Assembly: GCA_036261625.1 (NCBI GenBank)
Contig: DATAKL010000045.1
Coordinates: forward strand, 1-64,000
Length of the DNA stretch: 64,000 nt
Reading direction: 5' to 3'
Source: JAAXKN01 sp036261625
GTDB taxonomy: Bacteria > Bacteroidota > Ignavibacteria > Ignavibacteriales > SURF-24
A program made the position numbers and the translations under genes. The stretch's first letter is position 1; each line of letters begins with the position of its first letter. Under the pieces are notes generated by a model. The model was not told the DNA's origin. It made no database searches and worked only from the letters and a program-made list of their open reading frames with translations. Below are positions 1 through 8,121 of this stretch, one piece after another.

Positions 1-38
1 CTTTCTATTACGGGTTTTTTGAATCTCTCGTGTGCCAT
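1..38 (-). CDS. Start of an unidentified CDS leaving the window
   Basis: A minus-strand ATG at 38 opens a frame MAHERFKKPVIER that is still open at base 1. It is preceded by AAGGA about 10 nt upstream, a good ribosome binding site. It lies downstream of the permease gene but is separated from it by about 170 bp containing a heptamer array and a hairpin, so it is probably its own unit. Only 12-13 residues are visible and no family can be named. Confidence 0.4.
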   Translation of the reverse strand, partial: MAHERFKKPVIE

Positions 39-150
39 AGTCTCTTAATCCTTATTCATAGGTCATGAGCATATCATAATCATATTTTACCAGATTTTCT
101 ATGCCTATTTTCACACAGTCTCTGAAGGTCGTGGCTATTCAATTTGAGAA

Positions 151-167
151 ACCCGCCTTTGGCGGGT
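151..167. repeat. GC-rich palindrome, terminator-like hairpin
   Basis: ACCCGCC TTT GGCGGGT forms a perfect 7-bp stem just beyond the 3' end of the permease gene. The same stem occurs inside repeat copies at 23604-23620 and in the gpsA terminator, so it could be either a terminator or a remnant of the palindromic repeat family described at 23.5 and 55 kb. There is no T-run on the minus strand, which weakens the terminator reading. Confidence 0.5.
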
Positions 168-173
168 CAAAAC

Positions 174-208
174 GTTGAACGTTGAACGTTGAACGTTGAA
201 CGTTGAAC
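174..208. repeat. 7-bp tandem array GTTGAAC x5
   Basis: Five exact copies of GTTGAAC run without interruption and end one base before the stop codon (210-212) of the minus-strand permease gene. Two other arrays with a 7-bp period in this window also abut stop codons (29466-29570 and 63534-63622). Confidence 0.9.
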
Positions 209-209
209 C

Positions 210-1214
210 TTACCTGAACCTCTTCCTCAGCAAATACACAAATATCGGCGCACCGATAAATGCCGTTATGGCTCCTACAGGCACTTCGGCCGGGGAAATT
301 ACAACCCGGGCAAGTGTGTCTGCAATTAAAAGATAGGCCGCCCCAACAAAAAATGATGCCGGTATAACAATCCTGTTATCCGCCCCGAATACCATCCTGC
401 ACATGTGAGGAACCAGAAGTCCCACAAATCCTATTATCCCGCTTACGGAAACCAGCATCCCCACCATGAGACTTGTAACAATATAAGTAAAATTTTTAAG
501 TAATGATGTGTTTATCCCCAAATGGCTGGCTGTCTCCGATCCCAGGGCAAGAACGTTGAATTTCTGGGCGTTAAGCGAAAGTATAACAGATACAACAACT
601 GTAACCGGAAAGATGACCATAACCGAATTGGGCTCTGCCAGAGAAAGCTGCCCCATGAGCCAGAAAACCGCATTTCTGAGCGAATCCCTTAGGAAAGTCG
701 TCATCATTAAAATTGAGGCCGAGAAAAAAGCCCCTACCATAACGCCCGAAAGAAGCATTACATTGGGCTCCAGTTCGCCGAACCTCTTGCCTAAAAGGAA
801 AACCAGAACTATTACACTTACAGCCCCGCCGAATGCCAGTGCCTGTGTACCTAAAAACCCCAGGCCCAGAAGGAACGACAAAACCGCGCCGAATGCCGCC
901 CCGCTCGAAATGCCCAGTATGTAAGGCTCGGCCAATGGGTTCATTAAGATCGCCTGGTAAACACTCCCTGAAACCGAAAGCCCTCCTCCTACGGCAACTG
1001 CAAGAAGCACCCTCGGAAGCCTGACATCATAAATCACCTGACGCACCAGGCTGCCGGCCCCTACGCCGCCGGTAAAAAGACTGTATAAATCCTTTAGTGA
1101 TACTGAAACCGAACCGGTCAATAGACTCACCAGAGCAACTGCAGCCGTCAGAATAAAAAGGAAAAGCAGCTTCAGAGGATAGAGTTTTATTTTCACTGAC
1201 TGAGCTCTGACCAT
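210..1214 (-). CDS. BtuC/FecCD-family ABC transporter permease
   Basis: Membrane permease of a periplasmic-binding-protein-dependent importer for vitamin B12, haem or siderophores. The 334 residues contain about ten hydrophobic segments and have the normal length for BtuC/FecD. Family marks include VRLPRVLLAVAVGGGLSVSG near residue 64, GISSGAAFGA near 100, and the C-terminal GAITAFIGAPIFVYLLRK. The ATG overlaps the obgE stop by 22 bp, so translation is probably coupled. No binding protein or ATPase gene is visible, since the next gene runs off the window. Substrate cannot be read from sequence. Corrinoid is plausible because a B12 riboswitch and btuB lie at 17.6-19.8 kb, but they are not in the same operon. 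Confidence 0.88.
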   Translation of the reverse strand: MVRAQSVKIKLYPLKLLFLFILTAAVALVSLLTGSVSVSLKDLYSLFTGGVGAGSLVRQVIYDVRLPRVLLAVAVGGGLSVSGSVYQAILMNPLAEPYILGISSGAAFGAVLSFLLGLGFLGTQALAFGGAVSVIVLVFLLGKRFGELEPNVMLLSGVMVGAFFSASILMMTTFLRDSLRNAVFWLMGQLSLAEPNSVMVIFPVTVVVSVILSLNAQKFNVLALGSETASHLGINTSLLKNFTYIVTSLMVGMLVSVSGIIGFVGLLVPHMCRMVFGADNRIVIPASFFVGAAYLLIADTLARVVISPAEVPVGAITAFIGAPIFVYLLRKRFR

Positions 1215-2179
1215 AGTTTGTCTTTTAATTCCTCAAGTCCGTATCCCGAGGCAGAAGAAAATACCAAAGGAGTGCCGTCGTAACGCTTCAGCTTTTTCTT
1301 CTTTAATTTCTTCAGCTCGCTTTCCTCCAGAAGATCGGCTTTGGAGAAGGCAACTATTCTTTTTTTGTTTAAGAGCACTTCGCTGTAGCCTGCAAGTTCA
1401 TTTACCAGCGTGTCGTAATCCTTCTGGTAGTTTTCAGAAGTGACCTCTATTAAAAACAGAAGAATGCCCGTCCGTTCGATGTGTCTTAAAAATTTGATGC
1501 CGAGCCCTTTGCCCGTGTGGGCGCCTTCAATTATTCCGGGTATGTCGGCTACCACAAAACTCTGGTAATCCTTGTACTGCACTATGCCCAGGTTAGGCTC
1601 AAGCGTGGTAAATGGATAGTCTGCAATCTTCGGTTTCGCCGCAGAAATGACCGATATAAGAGTCGATTTGCCTGCATTAGGGAATCCTACCAGTCCCACG
1701 TCGGCAATAAGCTTAAGCTCGAGAGCGATGGATTTCTCCTCCCCGGGTCTGCCTCCTTCGGCATGGCGCGGTGTCTGGTTGGTTGGAGTTGCAAACTTGC
1801 TGTTGCCGCGTCCTCCAATTCCCCCCTTTGCAATTACAACACTCTTGCCGTCATGGTCCAGATCCGCCAGAACATTTCCCGATTCCCTGTCCTTTATTAT
1901 TGTTCCAACGGGGACCTGTATTATAACGTTACTGCCGTTTTTGCCGTCTTTAAGTGAGTTGCCGCCTTTATCCCCGTTTTCAGCGCTGTAGTGCCTTTTA
2001 TACCTGAAATCGAGCAGTGTATGAAGGTTATGATGGGCACGGATAACAACGTCGCCGCCTTTTCCTCCGTCTCCGCCCGAGGGGCCTCCTTTGGGAACAT
2101 ACTTTTCCCTTCTGAATGAAATCTGCCCGCTTCCGCCGTGGCCTGCTTTAACTTCAATTTCTGCGTAGTCTATAAACAT
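1193..2179 (-). CDS. obgE: Obg-family ribosome-assembly GTPase
   Basis: Essential GTPase acting in 50S ribosome maturation and stress control. The N-terminal glycine-rich Obg fold spans about residues 1-158 (HGGSGQ, GGPSGGDGGKGGDV, GGIGGRGNSKF). The G domain follows, with P-loop GFPNAGKST at 165-173, switch II DIPGIIEGA at 212-220, the G4 variant FSKAD at 278-282 and G5 SSASGYG at 308-314. At 328 residues it stops after the G domain and lacks the C-terminal OCT domain seen in Bacillus Obg. The ATG at 2179 lies 3 nt after the stop of the upstream unknown gene, and its own stop overlaps the permease start, so the three form one operon. Confidence 0.97.
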   Translation of the reverse strand: MFIDYAEIEVKAGHGGSGQISFRREKYVPKGGPSGGDGGKGGDVVIRAHHNLHTLLDFRYKRHYSAENGDKGGNSLKDGKNGSNVIIQVPVGTIIKDRESGNVLADLDHDGKSVVIAKGGIGGRGNSKFATPTNQTPRHAEGGRPGEEKSIALELKLIADVGLVGFPNAGKSTLISVISAAKPKIADYPFTTLEPNLGIVQYKDYQSFVVADIPGIIEGAHTGKGLGIKFLRHIERTGILLFLIEVTSENYQKDYDTLVNELAGYSEVLLNKKRIVAFSKADLLEESELKKLKKKKLKRYDGTPLVFSSASGYGLEELKDKLWSELSQ

Positions 2180-2182
2180 GTT

Positions 2183-4174
2183 TTAGTCTTGATTGAAATA
2201 TTGTAAAATGTTTTTCTTAAATACCCTGGCCCATTTATCCGCGGGATCTATTCCGTTGTATTTCAGGACCATCTCGATGAGGCCTTCTGCCTGAAGGGCG
2301 TCGTGAGCCTCTGTTATTATATTATAAAAAGCCCCGGCAAACTTTTCAGCCCTATTACTGAATATCTCAGAAATAATTTTCTGCTGCTCTCTTTTTGAGA
2401 ACACTTCCGATATTACAATAAATATGCGGCTGAAGGTACCGACCGGATCGCTGTCTTCGGCCTCTTCTTCAGTTTCCTTTATCTGCTCAGGCGTTTCATC
2501 TTCAATGATGATGCCCGTATCATCAATCTTAATATTCCCTATGCTGAAGTCGTCCGTCTGCTTATTTTCTTTTACGCCCTTGCCTTTTCTTTTGAACCTG
2601 GAGAAAAAGCCCGAAGTGCTTTCCAGGCTGTGCTTTTCTTCGTGATCACCGGCAATATCAATATCTATATCGTCAATGTTTATTCCGGCAAAAAGCTCAT
2701 CAGCTTCACTTTCCTCAGCTTCATCCGTTTGAACAGTTTTATCCTCAACAGCAGCTGCGGGTTCAGATTCAGCAGAAGGTTCAGGAGCAATATTCTCTGA
2801 AACAGCAGGCTCAGCTTCATTATCCTTTGGTAACGCTTCTGTTTCCTCCACCGCCTCAAATTCCAGTTCAGACGGAGCGTTTTCCTCTTCCGGAAGTTCC
2901 AGAACGACACTTTCCTCTTCCGCTGTCTCTTCAGGGGCAGTTTCGTCATCTTCTTTAACCTGAGGGATTTCTTCTTCTGAAGGGATCTCTTCAGCTGAAG
3001 GGATTTCTTCAGCCTTTGGAATTTCTTTTATCTCTTCAGGTTTTCCCTTCTCCTCCGAAGCCTCAGCTGCAGGCGGATTATTTTCCGGCTCCTCCCCGGC
3101 GCTCTGCCCGAAACTGAAGAATGTGGCCGGCCTTTCCTGCCTCATAATCCTGTCCAGATAGTTTTCCCTGTTCTGCACTTCAGGCTTCTGGAAAGCCGGG
3201 GGCTTCTCAATTTCCGGTTTAGGTTCAAAAGGTTTCTGCCCGTCCTGTTTCTCTGCAGCCGGTTTCTGCTCAAAAGGTTTCTGCTCTAAAGGCTTCTGCT
3301 CAGACGGCTTTTCTGCCGGAGGCATTTTCTCCCAGGGCCTCGGCACAAAGTTCTTCGGCACCAGGGGCTTCTTCTCTGAAGGCTTCTTCTCTACTGGTTT
3401 CTGCTCAATGGGCCTTTTTACTTCCGGTGCAAACAGCACATTCTGCAGTTCCACAATATCACACGACTGTTTAGCCTCTCCTCTGAAGGCGTTCTCCAGC
3501 TTTACAGCATACGGCTGAAGTTTCTTTTCCTTCAGGTAAAGCTTAAAGGGATATAAGGGTATCCTGCTTTTAAGAACGCTGCCTATGTTAAAGAACTCTC
3601 CTATTGCACGCAGCACCAGGTTAAAAACCTTCGAAGGGTCGGAGGCCAGGAGCTCCCGGTCAATTTTATCTAATATTGTTTCAAACTCCTGGCGGCTTAT
3701 GATCTGGAGATTTTTCTTCTGAAGATACTTTTCAATGATTGCCTTGAGATAATCATTGAAATATATATAATTTATGATCTGCCTTAACTCGGCAGTCTTA
3801 ATCTCATTTTCCTTTTCAAAAATCAGCTTCGTAAGAGCCCAGTTGGGCTGCGCAAGAAAGTTGACGTTAAAGGCTATTGCCTGCAGTATGAGATTGTCGG
3901 CATAGTCAAATGCGAATTTTTTCGATCTCTTGATTTCCTCTCCGATGAGAGCAAAATATTCGGCAATCCTGCCTCCGGAATAATCAAAATTCGAGTTGCT
4001 GAGCAGGCGGTACCGGTCCTCGTAGATCAGGTAATCCAGTTCAGCCGAAACGTACTTTAAGATTGCCGGATGAAGATCGACCGAAGTCAGCTCCTCATAA
4101 GTAAAAAAAGAACCGAGCTGCCTGACTTCATTTATGCTGAAGTCGTAAATAACTTTAATTTCTTTTTCAAACAT
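2183..4174 (-). CDS. Unknown protein with Lys/Pro and Glu-rich low-complexity middle
   Basis: Not recognised. From the ATG at 4174 (AGG 8 nt upstream; an in-frame ATG at 4234 adds 20 residues but has no ribosome site) it has 663 residues. Three parts are visible: a predicted helical N-terminal part of about 260 residues; a low-complexity middle with repeated KPxEQKP/EKKP units followed by a strongly acidic Glu/Ala/Pro stretch; and a C-terminal helical part of about 80 residues. There is no signal peptide or membrane segment, so it should be cytoplasmic. It is immediately upstream of obgE (3-nt gap), so co-transcription is likely. The low-complexity middle is presumably disordered and may be a linker or a crowded-protein interaction surface; function is unknown. 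Confidence 0.85.
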   Translation of the reverse strand: MFEKEIKVIYDFSINEVRQLGSFFTYEELTSVDLHPAILKYVSAELDYLIYEDRYRLLSNSNFDYSGGRIAEYFALIGEEIKRSKKFAFDYADNLILQAIAFNVNFLAQPNWALTKLIFEKENEIKTAELRQIINYIYFNDYLKAIIEKYLQKKNLQIISRQEFETILDKIDRELLASDPSKVFNLVLRAIGEFFNIGSVLKSRIPLYPFKLYLKEKKLQPYAVKLENAFRGEAKQSCDIVELQNVLFAPEVKRPIEQKPVEKKPSEKKPLVPKNFVPRPWEKMPPAEKPSEQKPLEQKPFEQKPAAEKQDGQKPFEPKPEIEKPPAFQKPEVQNRENYLDRIMRQERPATFFSFGQSAGEEPENNPPAAEASEEKGKPEEIKEIPKAEEIPSAEEIPSEEEIPQVKEDDETAPEETAEEESVVLELPEEENAPSELEFEAVEETEALPKDNEAEPAVSENIAPEPSAESEPAAAVEDKTVQTDEAEESEADELFAGINIDDIDIDIAGDHEEKHSLESTSGFFSRFKRKGKGVKENKQTDDFSIGNIKIDDTGIIIEDETPEQIKETEEEAEDSDPVGTFSRIFIVISEVFSKREQQKIISEIFSNRAEKFAGAFYNIITEAHDALQAEGLIEMVLKYNGIDPADKWARVFKKNILQYFNQD

Positions 4175-4347
4175 GATATTAACCTGTTGCTGTTCCTTAA
4201 ATAGTGATGTCCCCTCATATTTAAATCCCCTCATTTCATTATCGAATATTTGCGTTATAATTTGAAATCCGGATATTAAGATATAAATTTAAAACTCAAA
4301 GTAAAAGAGCAGCCTTAGGATAAATTGCAGACACGGGCAGCAGAGAT

Positions 4348-4381
4348 AAAAAAAATCCCGGCTGAAAAGCCGGGATTTTTT
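4348..4381 (-). terminator. Rho-independent terminator of sdhCAB
   Basis: ATCCCGGCT/AGCCGGGAT stem with GAA loop, flanked by A-runs on the left and T-runs on the right, so it can work in both directions. It lies 36 bp beyond the sdhB stop codon. Confidence 0.85.
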
Positions 4382-4416
4382 AAGATTTCTTCAGCTTAAA
4401 AACGTTCAGAAGGGCC

Positions 4417-5199
4417 TTAATCTATATCCTGTCCGTTCTTATTTATTGATTTAAGCTTTGAGGCAAAGTACTCACGATTCATTACCGCAATGTGCCTTAC
4501 CGAGATTTCCTTCGGGCATTCGGCTTCGCATGCGTATGTGTTCGTACAGCTTCCGAATCCCATCTCGTCCATTACCTTAACCATTGCTTCCACCCTTTCA
4601 AACCTTTCGGTTTTGCCCTGCGGCAGGTGCCCGAGGTGAGAAACCTTGGCTGAGACGAAGAGCATGGCAGAGGCATTCTTGCACGCGGCAACACAGGCTC
4701 CGCAGCCTATGCATGCGGCGGCATCCATGGCAATATTTGCCAGTTCTTTGGATACAAGTATGGTATTTGCGTCGGGAACTCCGCCTGTATTTACAGATAT
4801 GAAGCCTCCGGCCTGCTGAACTTTTTCAAAAGCCGAGCGGTCCACCATAAGGTCCTTAATAACCGGGAAAGCCTTTGCCCTCCAGGGTTCTATAGTAATG
4901 GTGTCGCCGTCGTCAAAATTACGCATATGGAGCTGACATGTGGTTGTACCCTTTACAGGTCCGTGCGGCCGTCCGTTGATAACGAGACCGCAGGCTCCGC
5001 AGATACCCTCGCGGCAGTCGTGGTCAAATGTAACAGGGTCCTCGTTCTTTCTCTGCAGGTCCTCGTTTAGCACGTCGAGCATTTCAAGGAAAGAGGAGTC
5101 CGTGGAGATATTTGTTACCTTATAAGTTACGAATCTGCCAACGGTAGTTCTGTTGGGCTGACGCCAGATCTTGAGTGTTAAGTTTAGATTCTTGCTCAT
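4417..5199 (-). CDS. sdhB: Succinate dehydrogenase/fumarate reductase iron-sulfur subunit
   Basis: Electron-transfer subunit of the membrane succinate:quinone oxidoreductase, linking the SdhA flavin to the cytochrome b. The 260 residues carry the [2Fe-2S] ligands in CREGICGACG (C62, C67, C70) with C88, then ferredoxin-like clusters CIGCGACVAAC (163-173) and CTNTYACEAECP (218-228). These are the ligands for [4Fe-4S] and [3Fe-4S] in this family. The start is 2 bp after the sdhA stop; the order sdhC-sdhA-sdhB is that of the class-B menaquinone-linked enzymes. The direction of catalysis (succinate oxidation or fumarate reduction) cannot be decided from sequence. Confidence 0.96.
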   Translation of the reverse strand: MSKNLNLTLKIWRQPNRTTVGRFVTYKVTNISTDSSFLEMLDVLNEDLQRKNEDPVTFDHDCREGICGACGLVINGRPHGPVKGTTTCQLHMRNFDDGDTITIEPWRAKAFPVIKDLMVDRSAFEKVQQAGGFISVNTGGVPDANTILVSKELANIAMDAAACIGCGACVAACKNASAMLFVSAKVSHLGHLPQGKTERFERVEAMVKVMDEMGFGSCTNTYACEAECPKEISVRHIAVMNREYFASKLKSINKNGQDID

Positions 5200-5200
5200 A

Positions 5201-7114
5201 TTATTTATAGCTCCTCTGCGTTAATTTCACATTCTCAAATACAAGAGGCTCTTTATTCAAAGTCCATTTTCCGACCTCATTGAACTCCCAGGCGGCAACG
5301 TAAGTAAAGTTCTCGTCATCGCGTCTTGCTTCGTTTTCTTCAGTCTGGTATTCCTCGCGGAAATGTCCTCCGCAGGATTCATTCCTGTGAAGAGCGTCTG
5401 TTGCTATAAGCTCGCCTATTTCCAGAAAATCTGCCACGCGGCCGGCACGTTCAAGCGTCTGGTTTAAGTCGCCTGCAGAGCCCGTTACGTTGACATTTTT
5501 CCAGAAGTCCTCACGAAGCTCTCTTATCTGTTTAATAGCTTCATTAAGTCCCTTGGCGTTTCTTGCCATTCCTACGTTGTTCCACATTACCTTGCCGAGC
5601 TCGCGGTGGATCTCGTCAACCGTCTTATTACCCTTGATTGAAAGCAGCTTTTCGGTCATATCCTTAACTGCCTTTTCATCCTTTGCAAATTCAGCGTGGT
5701 CTGTTGAAACAGCCTGGAACTTGTTTGAAGCCAGATAGTCGCCTATTGTATAAGGAATGACAAAGTATCCGTCGGCAAGTCCCTGCATAAGAGCGCTTGC
5801 GCCCAGGCGGTTTGCGCCGTGGTCTGAGAAGTTGGCCTCTCCCAGGACAAAGCATCCCGGGATTGTGCTCATCAGGTTGTAATCTACCCAGAGCCCGCCC
5901 ATCGTGTAGTGGATTGCCGGATAGATTCTCATCGGCACTTCATACGGATTCTCATCAGTAATCATCTGATACATCTGGAAGAGGTTGCCGTATTTTTCTT
6001 CAATTGATTTTTTGCCCAGGCGCTTTATAGCGTCTGCAAAGTCGAGGTAAACTGCAAGTCCTGTATCGCCTACGCCCTTACCCTCGTCGCACTGCTCCTT
6101 GGAGTTTCTGCTGGCCACATCTCTGGGAACGAGGTTACCGAAGGAGGGATATTTTCTCTCCAGGAAGTAATCGCGTTCATCTTCGGGTATCTGGTTGGCG
6201 GGACGCTTGTCGCCTGCTTTCTTAGGGACCCATACGCGGCCGTCGTTTCTCAAGCTTTCGCTCATGAGTGTAAGCTTGGACTGGTAATCACCGTGCACAG
6301 GAATACATGTAGGATGTATCTGTGTAAAGCAGGGGTTTGCAAACATGGCGCCTTTTTTATGAGCGCGCCAGATGGCCGTGCCGTTTGAATTCATGGCGTT
6401 TGTGGAAAGGAAATATGTGTTTCCGTAGCCGCCTGTAGCCAGAATGACAGCGTGGGCCGAATATTTTTCAATTTCGCCTGTTATGAGGTTGCGTACAACG
6501 ATGCCTCTTGCCTGACCGTCTACAACAACCAGGTCGAGCATCTCGCGTCTTGGATACATTTTGATTTTGCCGAGGCCTATCTGGCGGTTAAGAGCGCTGT
6601 AGGCGCCGAGCAAAAGCTGCTGCCCTGTTTGGCCCCTGGCGTAGAATGTTCTGGAGACCTGTGCTCCTCCGAAGGAGCGGTTGTCTAAAAGTCCGCCGTA
6701 TTCCCTTGCAAACGGCACGCCCTGAGCCACGCACTGGTCGATGATATTGTTGCTTACCTCGGCAAGGCGGTACACGTTTGCCTCGCGTGCGCGGTAGTCG
6801 CCGCCTTTAATGGTATCATAGAAAAGGCGGAAGATGCTGTCGCCGTCATTCTGGTAATTTTTTGCGGCATTTATGCCTCCCTGTGCGGCAATAGAGTGCG
6901 CGCGGCGGGGACTGTCCTGATAGCAGAAGGATTTTACATTGTAGCCCAGTTCTGCTAAACTGGCTGCGGCAGATGCGCCCGCGAGTCCGGTGCCTACAAC
7001 AATTATGTCGTACTTTCTTTTGTTGGCCGGATTGACCAGTTTTAAGTTAAACTTGTAGTTGGTCCACTTCTCCTGAAGTTTCCCGGCCGGTACTTTGGAA
7101 TCCAGTGTAGCCAT
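5201..7114 (-). CDS. sdhA: Succinate dehydrogenase/fumarate reductase flavoprotein subunit
   Basis: Catalytic subunit, 637 residues. The dinucleotide fold is at VVGTGLAGASAAASLAELG (39-57). AHSIAAQGGINAA follows, where His73 is the expected site of covalent FAD. Further marks are QIHPTCIPVHGDYQSK, the long Arg-rich region MSESLRNDGRVWVP, the HYTMGGLWVDYN motif and NRLGASALMQGLADG. Its ATG overlaps the sdhC stop by one base (TAATG) and sdhB follows after 1 bp, so all three are one operon. The length and insertions match the Bacteroidetes/Wolinella-type flavoprotein rather than the E. coli SdhA. Confidence 0.97.
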   Translation of the reverse strand: MATLDSKVPAGKLQEKWTNYKFNLKLVNPANKRKYDIIVVGTGLAGASAAASLAELGYNVKSFCYQDSPRRAHSIAAQGGINAAKNYQNDGDSIFRLFYDTIKGGDYRAREANVYRLAEVSNNIIDQCVAQGVPFAREYGGLLDNRSFGGAQVSRTFYARGQTGQQLLLGAYSALNRQIGLGKIKMYPRREMLDLVVVDGQARGIVVRNLITGEIEKYSAHAVILATGGYGNTYFLSTNAMNSNGTAIWRAHKKGAMFANPCFTQIHPTCIPVHGDYQSKLTLMSESLRNDGRVWVPKKAGDKRPANQIPEDERDYFLERKYPSFGNLVPRDVASRNSKEQCDEGKGVGDTGLAVYLDFADAIKRLGKKSIEEKYGNLFQMYQMITDENPYEVPMRIYPAIHYTMGGLWVDYNLMSTIPGCFVLGEANFSDHGANRLGASALMQGLADGYFVIPYTIGDYLASNKFQAVSTDHAEFAKDEKAVKDMTEKLLSIKGNKTVDEIHRELGKVMWNNVGMARNAKGLNEAIKQIRELREDFWKNVNVTGSAGDLNQTLERAGRVADFLEIGELIATDALHRNESCGGHFREEYQTEENEARRDDENFTYVAAWEFNEVGKWTLNKEPLVFENVKLTQRSYK

Positions 7115-7779
7115 TATTTACCTCCCATGAAATAAAAGTAGATCGGAAAAGAAGCGAACCCAAGGCCGATAACCACTGCGTAAATTTTCCCGACGACGAC
7201 AATAAGGGTTCTGTATTTTAGGTGATTCCATCCCAGGCTCTGGAAAGCGCTCTGAAAACCGTGATATAAATGGAAGAAAAGCAGAAATACGGAAACCAGA
7301 TAAATCACGGCAAATACCGGGTTTGTAAAAGCGTTTACAACCAGGTCATACATGTGCATGTTCCCGGTTCTTGCATAGTGATATACATACCAGAACTGCT
7401 GAATGTGAATGACGAGGAAAAAGAAAATAACACTGGCTGAAATCCACATTGTTCTGGAGGCCAGCGTTGCCTGCGGATCCTCGGGCCTTACGGCATATCT
7501 CTGGGGACGTGCTCTCCAGTTTCCGATCTGAAGCCTTACGCCGTTATAAATGTGAAACAAGAATCCAAGCAGAAGTACAACTTCAATTACTCTGATCACC
7601 GGCTTTAAGCCCGATTCGGTAAGCGCTTCCACATAGGTGTTAAAAGCTGCCGGTCCGAAATAAAGGAAGCTGTTGCCGAAAAGATGAATAACCAAATAGA
7701 TGAGAAGGAAAAAACCTGTTATTGCCATAACATACTTTTTCCCTAGCGAAGAGTTAAATGCACTGGTAAACCAACCCAT
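7114..7779 (-). CDS. sdhC: Succinate dehydrogenase cytochrome b subunit (class B)
   Basis: Membrane anchor that carries quinone and haem sites. From the ATG at 7779 it has 221 residues with five hydrophobic segments, as in the dihaem cytochrome b558 family. Histidines in LVIHLFGNSFLYF, LLGFLFHIYNG, FLVIHIQQFWY and FFHLYHGFQSAF are candidate haem ligands. I chose 7779 because TACAGGAGGAAAATTA immediately precedes it; the longer open frame to 7908 has no ribosome site. First gene of the sdhCAB operon. Confidence 0.95.
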   Translation of the reverse strand: MGWFTSAFNSSLGKKYVMAITGFFLLIYLVIHLFGNSFLYFGPAAFNTYVEALTESGLKPVIRVIEVVLLLGFLFHIYNGVRLQIGNWRARPQRYAVRPEDPQATLASRTMWISASVIFFFLVIHIQQFWYVYHYARTGNMHMYDLVVNAFTNPVFAVIYLVSVFLLFFHLYHGFQSAFQSLGWNHLKYRTLIVVVGKIYAVVIGLGFASFPIYFYFMGGK

Positions 7780-8121
7780 TAATTTTCCTCCTGTAAAAAC
7801 TGTTATTGTACAGACATCCTCAGAGATTGTGTGCGCGCGGGTTTGAATGCCTAAAATAGAAATTTTAATGAATAAGATAATGCTATATTCATAGAATATC
7901 AAAATCAATTTGGAGCCTGGAAACGGAGGATAAAATATTTCCTGAGATTTTTTCAGGTAACTGATTCAGATATAATGTCCGTAAAAATAAGAATTTTTAT
8001 TTCAATATTTCAACTGCATGCAAAGAGAAATAAAAATTTTTCCGCACAGAGGCAAACTAAGGCAGGAATATGCAAAAAAGGCGGCCGCCAAAGGCGGCCG
8101 CCTTTTAACTGTGCTGTGAAG
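7780..8121. other. Intergenic region upstream of sdhC
   Basis: About 340 bp between the sdhC start and the prc stop, on the same strand. Apart from the sdhC ribosome site and the prc terminator at 8074-8106 I see no gene or recognisable RNA. The sdhC promoter must lie here, but no convincing -35/-10 pair was found. Confidence 0.6.
8074..8106 (-). terminator. Terminator of the tail-specific protease gene
   Basis: Perfect 10-bp GC stem GGCGGCCGCC AAA GGCGGCCGCC at 8080-8102, with a run of A on the left (T-run on the minus strand) and TTTT on the right. It lies just past the prc stop. Confidence 0.9.
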
